Origin: Cephalotus follicularis
Lineage: Eukaryota > Streptophyta > Magnoliopsida > Oxalidales > Cephalotaceae
DNA length: 64,000 bases
Direction of reading: 5' to 3'
Assembly (NCBI GenBank): GCA_001972305.1
Contig: BDDD01000040.1
Span: forward strand, 656,926-720,925
Below, one piece after another: positions 34,643-46,021 of this stretch; the stretch's first letter is position 1, and each line of letters begins with the position of its first letter. A program made the position numbers and the translations under genes. Under the pieces are notes generated by a model. The model was not told the DNA's origin. It ran no database searches and was given only the letters and a program-made list of their open reading frames with translations.

Positions 34643-37414
34643 TGTGACATCCGTGTCCTAGTACGGTCTGTGTCTGTGGAGCTTACGTGGCTTATGTCTG
34701 TCTGTCTGTTAATCTGTTTTTCTGATATTCATGATATATGCATTACGGCATTAATAATTTTTTGCTAGTGCGATTTCTTTCTGATGATTTTTCTGCATGA
34801 CAAATTATTTTTCTTTACTATAAATTAAATGAGGTTTTACGGAAATTGCTGTTGAATTCAGAAAATAAGCCAATTGGTATGTCATAAACATCCAATTTAT
34901 GTCCGTATCAGTTAATTTTTGGACAAAAACCTGTCCGTTTTGGGTTAAATATATATATGTAAGGAAATGCCATTTTTTATTCATTTTTGGCTTTTCTCTC
35001 TCCTCACTCACGTTTTCTTTCTCATCTCTCCCGTTCTCTCTCTCTCTATTTTCTCTCTGCCGCCGGTGTCATTGTCGAAACGACGCCGACGAAGGTACAG
35101 GTCGAACCGCCTCTGTCTCCAGAGCACACCGGGCCCAGCCTCAACTCCGGCAACCGCGCCGTTTACAGGAGTGAATCTCTTCTCTCTCTGCCTCTGTTTT
35201 GCGTCGATCCGCCGTCTCCGGTGACCGTCACGGCAATGCGAGCCCATATTCGGACTCCTGGCATCGTGGTGGTTCGAACGCAACCAGCCCAGACCTGTGA
35301 AGACGCCGACAACGCAGATCGACGGCAAAGGCAGCCGTAGTCAATGCCCTTGTTTGAGCTAGATGTCGCGGCGTCGCTACCAACGAGCCTCAGATCTGAG
35401 ATCCCTGGCCTCCGACGCTCCTTATGTGACCTTCTCTGCGGCTGACTGGCGACACGTGCAGGCCAGCGACGACGCGTGGGCCCATGCTCCAACAGCCTCC
35501 GACTGCCAGTTTCTGATAGCTTTCTGACTCTGTTCTCCGCATTGATGTGATCCGTTCCAGTTCTGCTATGGGATTCTGGCTCCGTGCTCCGTTCCGTCTG
35601 CTTTCGGTAAACTCTGAACTTCGTTCCGTTAATTCTATTTTCTGTTGAATTCTGTAATTCTGTATTTGTTTCTGTTGTATAATGAACTTGAATTGCTTAT
35701 ATGATCCGAAATTGGATAACCACTTGGACTTGCTTTAATGATTTCGAAAGAGTGTTTAATAAGAGGTTTAAACGATGTTTTGAACTATCAAACTTCTGCT
35801 GATGTTGACCGTTTTGGTCGATTATAGTTTTCTGACATTTGCACGTATTTCATTGCATAAAACATTTCACGTCTTAGTACGTGTTTGAGTCTGATAGTCT
35901 ATTTTCTGTCTGTCTGTTTGTCTGTTGGCAGAGGATTCTGCCTTTGAGGTCGGCCATGGAGGCGACCAACCGTGTGGCTTGTTCGTTTGTACTGTGAGTG
36001 GAACGCCTTTCTTTAACCCTTTTTACTCTGAAATGCTTTTAGATGTTTTGAATGTTTAAGCGTTTTGCTTAATTATTTATGTATCTGACTGATTTTGAAC
36101 TACTCTGTTTCTGAAAAATGTTTAAGTTTTAATATTTGAAACTTTCTTTTAATGTTTCAAACGCTCGCAGGATGATAGTCATAGTATGACGTTATTTTCA
36201 GATATATCTGTATTTGATAAGAAAATAATTTATGGATCTGTTTGAAATCTGTTTTAAGTATGTTTTGAAACATTGATGAATTCTGTATTTGTCTGAATCT
36301 GTTTTGAATCTGTTAAAACTGTTTTGAATTATTGGTGATTTCTGTGTTTCTGAAATATGTTTAAGTATATTATGATGCACTGGGGATATCGGTATTGTAT
36401 TATTTAAATTTCTGATGCCCATGAGAGGCATTGTCTGCACGGGTATGACTTTCTGCTGATGTTTTGACACGACGGTGTCATCGCCATATTTTCTACTGGA
36501 TGTTCGGCCTGATGGGGCCCAGACGTCAACCTTAGTAGACCGATTGCATCTTTATATATTTTATCTGTTTAAACTCTATTAATTATTATATATATATGAA
36601 ATTTTGATGATTTGAATCTGGTTTTCTGATATGATTTTCTGCTGGTTTCTGAAAATATTGGTTTTATAAATCGATTTTGAATTTATATTCTGATTTAGTT
36701 GTTTTATAATTCTGTTATATCTTTTCTGCAAAGGTATTTTACTGCGAGCAAAACTCTGCGGAGTCTTTTTGTTTCATCTTACTAGTCCTGTGGACTAACC
36801 CCCTCCTCTGTTTTCTGTTTTTAGTTCTGACAGGTTAGTTTGCTGAGCTCTCTCAGCTGGAGTCAGTCTGTCTACTGAGGTGAGACCACAAGGGCATGCC
36901 TACCAGAGTCAACATATGCATACCATCATTACATCAACATTTTAAATTCTGCATTACTTATGTTTGTAGATAAATATTTTATGGTTTTGTTTAAAAAAGG
37001 CTGAGCCCTATTCATGTTTTAAGTTTTGACAATATGGTTGAGGCAGAGCCCAACTCATACTTATTTTCTGTTTAAATTATGGTCTGCTGAGGGCTAAGCC
37101 CATTTTATAAACTGTTTCCTCCTTCGGGAGTGTGGTTGCTGAGGGCTAAGCCCATTTTTATAAACTGTGTTTTTCTTTACAGGGGGCATAGTCCGATACA
37201 CAAATACTACATGCCCGATTTTTGTAAAAATTTAAGAGTTAGATTTATTTTCAAGTTTTTCAAGGAAACTTTCTGTTTTGAAGAAATTTCATACTGTTTA
37301 AAAATGTATTTATGAAACTCTATTCTATTGAACCTACGAGGTGAGCCTTTGTTGGGAGGCTTGGCCTCGAAGCGGACACGGCAGATCCCAGCCGGGTTGG
37401 GTCTGGGCGTGTCA
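34643..37414 (+). repeat. 5' LTR of the nested LARD-like element
   Basis: Begins TGTGACATCCGTGTCC and ends GCGTGTCA. A TATA-like AAATATATATATG lies at about 34948-34961. A GC-rich zone at 35050-35500 produces several open frames with no family signal; the same frames recur in the 3' LTR and are not genes. A short CTGT-rich region recurs near 34695-34725 and 35900-35930. Confidence 0.9.
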
Positions 37415-39057
37415 GTTTGGTATCTGACCTTTTGGTTTTTAGATTCTCTAGACTCATCTGCACGTCATGCATTTCTAGTAGGCATTCATTTCTTAGTTCT
37501 GGTATAAGTGTAGGTAGCATGCCTTGTGGTCAAGTGATATCATCTTATGATAGAGTCTGAGTTTGGGCTCAACCCAAATGTTCTGAGGTCTGAGATTTCT
37601 GTTCTGGATTTCTCTGTCGCAACAGAGTTGTTTCTAGGGTGTCGCACCCTTATTCCCCCTGTTCTGATATGATATATCTGAAATGTCTGATGGTGTTTTT
37701 AAGTTCTGATTGTGTTGCTGAAGTTATTGGTTGGTTATATCTGAGGTTATAGAGATATAACTTTTTTATTTCTGAAATTTTAAGGTTAGAGTTTTAGTAT
37801 GTTATCTGTTTTGTGAAATCGTGATTAAGTTTTTGATGAGGTTCTAATCGGTGTCTAATTTTCTGTCTGATAGAGTTCCCTGTTAAGGGGGATATGTTTG
37901 GGAGTCAATAGATTCTGATAAATATGATGCTCTGCTATGCAGTAAATGTCGAGTAGTTGATGTGATTGATCCATCCCTCTGGAAAGTTTAATGACTGTGT
38001 ACCTTTGGTGAAGCTGTAGTATGAGGAGATATAATGTGGAGTTCGTTGACAAACGTTTCTTAAACTAATGAGTATGGTTATTTCAATAAGGTTGAATTGA
38101 AGTTCTGGATTCAATATTCTGCTTGATTCATTTCATGACTAGGAATTGAAGTTCTGGATTCAATATTCTGCTTGATTCATTTCATGACTAGGGTATGACA
38201 TGAGTAAGTATGAATCAGTGTATACAGAGAAAATTTATATTGTGGTTTAAGGTGTATAAGAATACTTTATTTGTAAAATTTTCTGACTTGTTTTGAATTT
38301 AAGTTAATAATTGCTTATATGATCTAATTAGACTTGAGTTTGAGGACTTTAGCCTTAACCTATGCAAGTCATATGGGAGACTTGACGATAGGAAATGAGG
38401 ATCTGTAAAGTGGTGATATGTTAGTAAGGTTCTTGATATACTTATGTGATATAGAGGATTTCAGTATAAGCTCTGCTGATTAGATGACTGTTAAGGATCC
38501 TTAGTACTTGTTTAAGGTTTTGGTATGCTTGAAATCTTATTTTGAATTGAAGTTCCTAGATGATGAAAATGCTACGAGTTCTAGTGATATGTTATGAATA
38601 ATGACATGATTCTCTTGATGAGAGCAAGTTGATATAAGTTTTCTGCAGTCTCTGTATGGTTATGAATCTGGTAATGTTGAGGATTATAATGAAATTTTCT
38701 AATTAAATGTCTATTAAGGATTTGTATCCATGACTAAAAGTCTTGGCATGATCTGATTAGTGAATAAAATTGAGGTTTCTGATTGATAAAATCTTGCAAG
38801 TCAAGATACCTTGTGAATCATGCTTGGAGAAAAACTTTTCAGGTTCTGGTGTCAAAATATGATAGTGATGTGTGAATGGTTCTGATGCGAGTAATAGCGA
38901 TAGTTGAAAGTTTTTTGTGATCTGGTTTCTGTATTGATGAAAAATTGTTATAAGTTTGATCATTTCTATTTTATCTTATGAGGCAAGTGCTTCAATCTTT
39001 CCAACCTTTGGGGTTCTATGAATTTTGAGGACGAAATTCTGTTAAGGGGGATATGTT
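37415..39057 (+). other. Internal region of the LARD-like element, non-coding
   Basis: Only short spurious frames are present. A perfect 49-bp tandem duplication occurs at 38095-38143 and 38144-38192. The 3' end contains GAGGACGAAATTC and the polypurine tract (about 39042-39057). Confidence 0.85.
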
Positions 39058-41785
39058 TGTGACATCCGTGTCCTAGTACGGTCTGTGTCTGTGGACCCTA
39101 CGTGGCTTCTGTCTATCTGTTTATTTATTTTTTTGACATTCATGATATATGCATCACGGCATTAATAAATTTTTGATATTGCGATTTGTTTCTGATGATT
39201 TTCCTGCATGACAAATTATTTTTCTTTACAATAAATTAAATGAGGTTTTACTGAAATTGTTGCTGAATTCGAAAAATAAGCTAAGTGGTATATCCTAAAC
39301 ATCCAATTTATGTCTGTATCGGATAATTTTTGGACAAAAACCTGTCCGTTTTGGGTTAAATATATATATGTAAGGAAATGCAAATTTTTATTCATTTTTG
39401 GCTTTTCTCTTTCCTCACTCTCATTTTCTCTCTCCTCTCTCCCTTTCTCTCTCTCTCTCTCTGTTTTCTTTCTGCCGCCGGCTTCATTGCCGAAACGACG
39501 CCGGCGAAGGTATCGGTAGAACCGCCTCTGTCTCCCGAGCACACTGGCCCAGCCTCGACGCCGACAAAGCTCTTCTCTCTCCGCCTCTATTTTGCGTCGA
39601 TCCGCCGTCTTCGGTGACCGTCATGGTAATGCGAGCCTAGATTCGGACTCCTGGCATCGCGGCGGTTTGAACGCGACCAGCCCCGACCTGTTACGACGCC
39701 GGCAACGTAAATCTACAGCGAAGGCAATCGCGGTCAACTCGCCCGTTCGGGCCAGATGCGATAGTGCCGTGACCAACGCGCCTCAGATCCGAGATCCCTG
39801 ATCTCCAGCGTTCCTGATATGACCTTCTCTGCGGCTGACCGGCGACGCGCACAGGCCAGCGACGGTGCGTGGGCCCAAGTGTCAACAGCCTCCGGCGGCC
39901 AGTTTCTGACAGCTTTCTGACTCCGTTCTCCGCATTGATGTGATCCGTTCCAGTTCCGCTGCGGGATTCTGGCTCTGTGCTCCGTTCCGTCTGCTTTCGG
40001 TAAACTCTGAACTCTATTCCATTAATTCTGTTTTCTTTTGAATTTTGTAATTCTGTATCTATTTCTGTTGTATAATGAACTTGAATTTCTTATATGATCC
40101 GAAATTGGATAACTTGGACAACCATTTGGACTTGCCTTAAAGATTTCGAAAGAGTGTTTAATAAGAGGTTTAAACAATGTTTTGAACTATCAAACTTCTG
40201 CTGCTGTTGACCGTTTGGTCGATTATAGTTTTCTAACATCTGCACGCATTTCATTGCATAAAGCATTTCACGTCTTAGTACGTGTTTGAGTCTGATAGTC
40301 TATTTTCTGTCTGTCTATTTGTCTGTGGGCAGAGGATCCTGCCTTTGAGGTCGGCCATGGAGGCTACCAGTCGTGTGGCTTGTTCGTCTGTATTGTGAGT
40401 GGAACGTCTTTCTTTAACCCTTTTTACTCTAAAATGCTTTTAAATGTTTTGAATGTTTAAGCGTTTTGCTTAATTATTTCTGTATCTGAATGATTTTGGA
40501 CTACTCTGTTTCTGAAAGATGTTTAAGTTTTAATATCTGAAACTTTCTTTTAATGTTTCAAACGCTCGTAAGATGATAGTCATAGTATGACGCTATTTTC
40601 TTTTATATCTGTATTTGATAAGAAAATGATTTCTGGATCTGTTTGAAATCTGTTTTAAGTATGTTTTGAAACATTTATGAATTCTGTATATGTCTGAATC
40701 TGTTTTGAATCTGTTTCTGAAATATGTTTAAGTATATTATGATGCACTGGGGATATCGGTATTGTATTATTTACATTTCTGATGCCCATGAGAGGCATTG
40801 TCTACACGTGTATGACTTTCTGCTGATGCTTTGACACGACGGTGTCATGGCCACATTTTCTGCTGGACGTTCGGTCCGACGGGGCCCAGACATCAACCTT
40901 ACCTAGTAGACCCATTGCATCTTTATATATTTTATCTGTTTAAACTCTATTAATTATTATATGTATATGAAATTTTGATGATTTGAATATGGTTTTCTGA
41001 TCTGGTTTTCTGCTGGTTTCTGGAAACATTGGTTTTATAAATCGGTTTTGAATTTATATTCTGTTTCAGTTGTTTTATAATTCTATTATATCTTTTCTGC
41101 AAAGGTATTTTACTGCGAGCAAAACTCTGCGGAGTCTTTTTGTTCCATCTCACTAGTCCTGTGGACTAACCCTCTCATCTGTTTTCTGTTTTTAGTTCTG
41201 ACAGGTTAGTCTGCTGAGCTCTGTCATATGGAGTTTGTCTGTCTGCTGAGGTGAGACTACAAGGGCATGCCTACCAGAGTCAACATATGCATACCATCAT
41301 TACATCAACATTTTAAATTCTGCATTACTTATGTTTGTAGATAAATGTTTTATGGTTTTGTTTAAAAATGGATGAGCCCTATTCAAGTTTTAAGTTTTGA
41401 CAATATGGTTGAGGCAAAACCCAACCCATACTTGTTTTCTGTTTAAATTATGGTCTGCTGAGGGCTGAGCCCATTTTATAAACTGTTTCCTCATTCGAGA
41501 GTGTGGTTACTGAGGACTGAGCCCATTTTTATAAACTGTGTTTTTCTTTACAAGGGGCATAGTCCGATAAACAAATACGACATGCCTGATTTTAGTAAAA
41601 ATTTAAGAGTTAGAATTATTTTCAAGTTTTTCAAGAAAACATTATGCTTTGAAGAAATTTCATACTGTTTAAAAATGTATTTCTGAAACTCTGTTCTGCT
41701 GAACCTACAAGGTGAGCCTTTGATAGGAGGCTTGGCCTCGTAGCGAACACAACGGATTCAAGACGGGCTGGGACCGAGCGTGTCT
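39058..41785 (+). repeat. 3' LTR of the nested LARD-like element
   Basis: Same start (TGTGACATCC) and order as the 5' LTR, differing by scattered substitutions and small indels, for example a missing block around 40695 relative to 36305-36345. The divergence indicates some age since insertion; a proper LTR alignment would date it. Confidence 0.9.
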
Positions 41786-43301
41786 CATACTTTCATCACA
41801 TCGTTTGGATAAATTTCTTATTCTCTTGAAGATGATGATACTCAATTCCATCTTCCTTTATTTGGAGATGAGAATGTTCAATCATTGACTACTTCTCCTG
41901 AGGAAAAACGCATGAACGCGACCCTTATAGAATCTCTTAATGCTTCCAATGTGGGAAATGCTAGGGCCACCTTCAGTAGCTCGATAAAGTACCATTTTGG
42001 CTCCACTGTTAATGACAAGAACGGTTTACCGGACTTTGAAAAGGGTAAGGGTTTGAACCCAAAATTGAATTTAGCTGCTTTTATCGCTTTTTGGCTCTCT
42101 AGGTATGTATTTCCTAGGTTGCCTGTGGATGGTGTAAATAAAGGCCTATTTATGCTTGCCATCAAGATATCGAAGGGTGACAATTTTCCTTTAGCCTTTT
42201 TGTTTGTGGGTTCTTTGTATAAGTTCCTAGATCTGTATAAAACAAGTATGGAAGTTTCCCTAGAACACAATTTTGTCTTGTGTTTTGTTGATACTGCAGC
42301 TCTTCAACTATTCTTGTGGAATCATTATAGAAATTATGCTCCCAAGGTGGTTAATAATAAGGTAGCCTTTAAAACATAGTTGAGATACACTCCAAAACCT
42401 CAAACCAACTTGTTGGATTTCTGGATGAAGAATTTGAATTTGATTTCCACCCTTACACTCATGACGTTTCTTCTCCAGAACATCTATGCCTTTATCCTCA
42501 TGAACTAGGCTCAACTTAGCATTTAAAAATAATAAAAAAGTCTGATTTGAAGATAGCACGCCCTTGTTATCATTGTGTTTGTTCAACACATCTATCATGT
42601 ATTACATAGTTTTCTTCTGCTACTCATACTTTGAAATTTTCAGTAGTGATATACTCTCCTTATCACTTTGTCAAGAAACTGGGTGACCAAGGGATGGTAA
42701 TCAAGAGTATTGGGAGTCCTAAATTTGATGTTGTATATTCTTCCTTCTCAGAGGAAGTAAGCATATGCCTGATGTTATCTTCTCCTTCTTTGGATACTCC
42801 ATATTTTTTTAAGCGAGGCAGGATCTCAAAGTTGTGGCATACTTATTGGTCGAAGCAGAAGAAGAATTTTCAATAATTTGTTACAAGTGCACCTCAACTT
42901 GTTTGTCCAACTTCAGATCATTCCTGTTTATTCTATTGCACAAGCTTGCCTGCTGATAAGAAACATGCAGAGATCAAAGAGAAAAATATGCATTCATCTC
43001 TTGGTATCTTCTCATATTCTTCTGATAAGGAAGTTGCGCCTCATGCTCCAATGATTGAAAAAGCCGTTACTGTTGCGCCTTCTTTTGATGCGAATGTCAC
43101 CAAGAAGAAAAGAAAGAGACTCATAAAAGGAACATTTGTTAATAAAAAATATGTTAGTGGTCATGATGATGAAGATCATGTTCCAATTGGGAACATTAAA
43201 AGGCTATGCATAAGAGTTTCTTATCCATCTCTTGAAGCCTCCAAGGCAGAAGAACTAGTTGAAACTTTAAGAAATTTAAGAGCTGTCAGTTCGGATAAGA
43301 C
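41786..43301 (+). pseudogene. Antisense gene, plant mobile domain and linker
   Basis: The open stretch 41885-42379 encodes the C-terminal half of the plant mobile domain: LNLAAFIAFWLSRYVFPRLP, FMLAIKISKGDNFPLAFLFV, GSLYKFLD and LQLFLWNHYRNYAPK. Further PMD-tail blocks in other frames are FHPYTHDVSSPEHLCLYPHE (about 42430-42505) and SVVIYSPYHFVKKLGDQG (about 42640). A linker, 42946-43300, carries a lysine/arginine cluster (KKKRKRLIKG) that could be a nuclear localisation signal. PMD occurs in host genes (MAIN/MAIL), MULE transposons and gypsy elements. Stops and frameshifts are present; one TAA follows FITSFG at about 41809. Confidence 0.78.
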
Positions 43302-44340
43302 TTGTCCACACCATCCCAAAAGAATGCCTATTACGAAGCAAAAACAGATAACCATGCTCAACTCCCAGACGATTCCTTTCTACGCCTTGTTAATTATAAG
43401 AACAATTGCTTTATGAACTATGTTCTTCAGTGCCTCCTATCATTCAAACCTTTCATGTATGATATCCATGATAGCGAACATTTCAAGCCTTATGGCTCTC
43501 ATAGTGCTAGCTTTTGCATTGTCTGCACTTTAGACAGTCTTTTATTTGTCTTTGGTAAATTATACATTTCAAGCCCTATACATATTTGAATTTGTCAGTC
43601 ACATAACCCTTTTTTCTTCTTCTTTTACATTGTTTAAACAAGAAGACGCCCATGAATTCTTGCTTTGAGGTTTGAACCTATTGAAAATGAAATTTGACGG
43701 TTCCAAAATTGCTTCTATGCACAAACCCTATCTACCTATTAATCCATCAAGGGATTTCATCTTGTGCTCAACCATTAGCTCCCTTTCTTGTTCAAATTGT
43801 TCATACACCTCTTCTCAACTCAAAACTTGTTATGGCCTATCTTTGGGGATCACTGCTGAAATGTCTTTAAAATCTGCATTTTCCTTCTTCACTAAATCAG
43901 AGGAACTTTCAGATGTGTCATGCAATGGTTGTAATCAGAGGGTCAAAGCTGAAAAGAAAATCTTGATGGAAAAAGGAGTGCCTTTCTTAATCTTCTAACT
44001 GAATAGATTTCTCTCTTCTGAGGATAAAATTAAGGGATGTATTGCCTTCCCCCTGTTATTGAATATGTCTCCCTATTATACTTCTCTAGTTAACATGGAA
44101 TACAAGTTGTATAGTTTTAATGTTCACGCTGGAGAGACAGCTTCTTCAGGTCACTACTGTGCTTTTGTATCCAAGCCTTCATCGTGGTACAAACTCAATG
44201 GTGAAGACTTTCATGCAGTGGACATTCAAACAATGTTGAAATAAGAGGCATACATTCTATTTTATAGAAAGTACACCTTAGATATAACTGCTTTGCCCAG
44301 CTATTCTGATTCTCCTGTGGAGCACCCTGAAAAAGAATCT
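43302..44340 (+). pseudogene. Antisense gene, ubiquitin-specific protease (UBP/USP, peptidase C19) domain
   Basis: Cys box NYKNNCFMNYVLQCLLSF (about 43390-43443) with the catalytic Cys kept. FCIVCTLDSLL follows. An 88-bp intron, 43555-43642, restores EDAHEFL when removed. Next are a zinc-ribbon-like pair, SCSNCSY and SCNGCNQRVKAEKK, then LNRF, and the His box SGHYCAFVSKPSSWYKLNGEDFHAVD (catalytic His and the following Asn/Asp), ending AYILFYRK. UBPs cleave ubiquitin from proteins. Breaks are an in-frame TGA after EFLL, a TAA before LNRF (about 43996) and a TAA before EAYILFY (about 44242). All three can arise from C-to-T changes in Arg or Gln codons. Confidence 0.85.
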
Positions 44341-45437
44341 CTTATCCCTTAGGTATAATCCATTATCTTTTTAAACTTCTTCCCCTCTCTTCTTATGTAT
44401 TTCTTACATATCTGATGTTTATATGTACATATTTTCAGAGAAATGTCAACTTATCATACACCCTCATTCTTTAGAAAGTCTGGATGAAGCAGCCAATCTG
44501 AAGGACTTCATGATTCAACTTCCACGCCTCCAAGGGATGAGAAAATTGTTATATCAGACACTCCAGCTACTTCAGAAGGTTTTGCTTCTATTTTATCTTT
44601 GTCTCCCTTCACTGTTCTACAAATCCTTGGGACTTCGAGCCTTATTGGACTTTCTTTAATGACAAGAAATCAATTTTAACAGATTCCACTTCTGCAGCTT
44701 CACTTTCCAGTCCATTGGATGTGACTCTTCCTCCTCCTGACATACTACCTGTCTCATTTACGCCTCTAGATGTGCTTCCCTTAGAGACTAGTGAACCACC
44801 TACTCTTATTCCTTCTTCCCTTACAAACACCTATTTTGAAACTAGCATTGAAAACACTTTATCCACCATTATAACTTCTCTTGTGATTACCACTCAAAGG
44901 TTCAAGCCACTGAAAACTTGTTAATCACAGAATCACCAATTTCTAATGTTGAAACCTTAATTTCTAAAGAGGTAACTATAATGGCGGAGACTGAATTGTT
45001 GAAGACAGAGTTTATGGAAATGTCAACAAACTTCTTCACGCCACCCAAAGTTTTTTCCAACTTTTCATTCAGCTTTCCTCAAGTGTGTTAATATTGAGAG
45101 TTTTGGTCAATTTCTTGGGCAGTTGGCCACTACTCAAGTGTATTCTTTGAACAACAAACTTCTGAATGAGTTGAATGCTATTGTTGAAGACTTTGAAGCC
45201 CAAAATTGGCATCTAAATTGGGTGAGAGATTTGTTGAATCAAGCCAAAACTTTTTTGGACATAGAGACTCAAACTGTAATTTTTCCCTCTTTTAAAAAAC
45301 AATTCATCAAACAAATGAAGTTGTTTTATAGCGTAAGCATGAACTTTTTGAGAGCAGAAGACTTCTATCCAAAGACTAGTGGAAGAATCTTCAATATTGT
45401 CTTAAAGAAGAGAAGAAGTTCTTCGTATTCTTCCTAA
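44341..45437 (+). pseudogene. Antisense gene, C-terminal region
   Basis: Follows the UBP fold, with a plausible GT-AG intron at 44353-44438 (acceptor ATATTTTCAG). The coding blocks are Ser/Thr/Pro-rich and unlike any domain I know. The last open block, 45123-45437, encodes a helical, Asn/Leu-rich segment (LNNKLLNELNAIVEDFEAQNW, LLNQAKTFLDIETQ) ending in KKRRSSSYSS. That end is a reasonable C-terminus. Frame changes occur between blocks, so introns versus frameshifts are not resolved. Confidence 0.55.
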
Positions 45438-46021
45438 ATCATATGGGCATCATTATTTTATTTTTTGGCCCATAAGGCTTATTCTGTACTAAAATTCTCT
45501 TCTTTTTCTTTTGAAGGCGTATAGCCTTATTGTAACAAAGAAGGTGCAAACCTGTTTTGTAAACTTTTCATTAATTTATATATAAAAGAGATTTTTCTTT
45601 TATTTATATATTTTCTCCCTTTGTTTTTAAAGCTTGATGTGACTCTCATATGTTTGTGGGATTCATGACTTTTTGTCACATTTGATCCCATATGTTTGTA
45701 GAGCTTTTCATAGTCCTCATATGTTTATGGGATTCATGATTTTAATCACATTTGATCCTCATATGTTTGTAGGACTTTATAATGTTGTTGTCATAGCTGC
45801 TTCATAGGAATCATGAATTTGTACCACATTTGATCCTTTAATATATATGTATACATGTAGGAATCATGACTATATCATATTCATCCTTATAGGAATCATA
45901 GATATGCCACATTCATCCAATTTTTGTAGGGTTCATGGTTTTATACCACATTTGACCCTTTTTGAACAAATTTGTTAGGACTCATGGCTTTATGCCACAT
46001 TTAATCCTTTTATATCATGAA
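45438..46021. repeat. Convergent interval of element B with degenerate repeat array
   Basis: From about 45645 to 46015 a motif resembling GGATTCATGA ... CACATTTGATCC recurs about seven times at 60-80-bp spacing, often preceded by CTCATATGTTTGT. It sits between the 3' end of the plus-strand PMD-UBP gene and the 3' end of minus-strand integrase, the same relative position as the hairpin array in element A. Confidence 0.75.

Larger units (their letters stand above)
34643..41785 (+). mobile_element. Nested non-autonomous LTR retrotransposon (LARD-like), TSD CATAC
   Basis: Two LTRs of about 2.75 kb (34643-37414 and 39058-41785) flank a 1643-bp internal region with no coding domain. CATAC at 34638-34642 and 41786-41790 is the target duplication. 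A PBS-like TGGTATCTGACC follows the left LTR at about 37418. GAGGACGAAATTC and a polypurine tract, TTAAGGGGGATATG, precede the right LTR; that phrase is common at the 3' end of plant chromoviruses, which suggests a Tekay/Del-type parent. The insertion splits a codon of the PMD gene. Confidence 0.9.

Noticed and set aside
34899-35492. Several overlapping GC-rich open frames (+ and -), repeated at 39310-39885
   Set aside because: They lie within the two LTR copies of the LARD-like element, differ in frame between copies, and show no domain.
42946-45437. UBP region as an independent host gene
   Set aside because: It lies between direct-repeat LTR copies of element B, follows PMD on the same strand, and is broken by stops; a host fragment remains possible and is listed as the refutation test.
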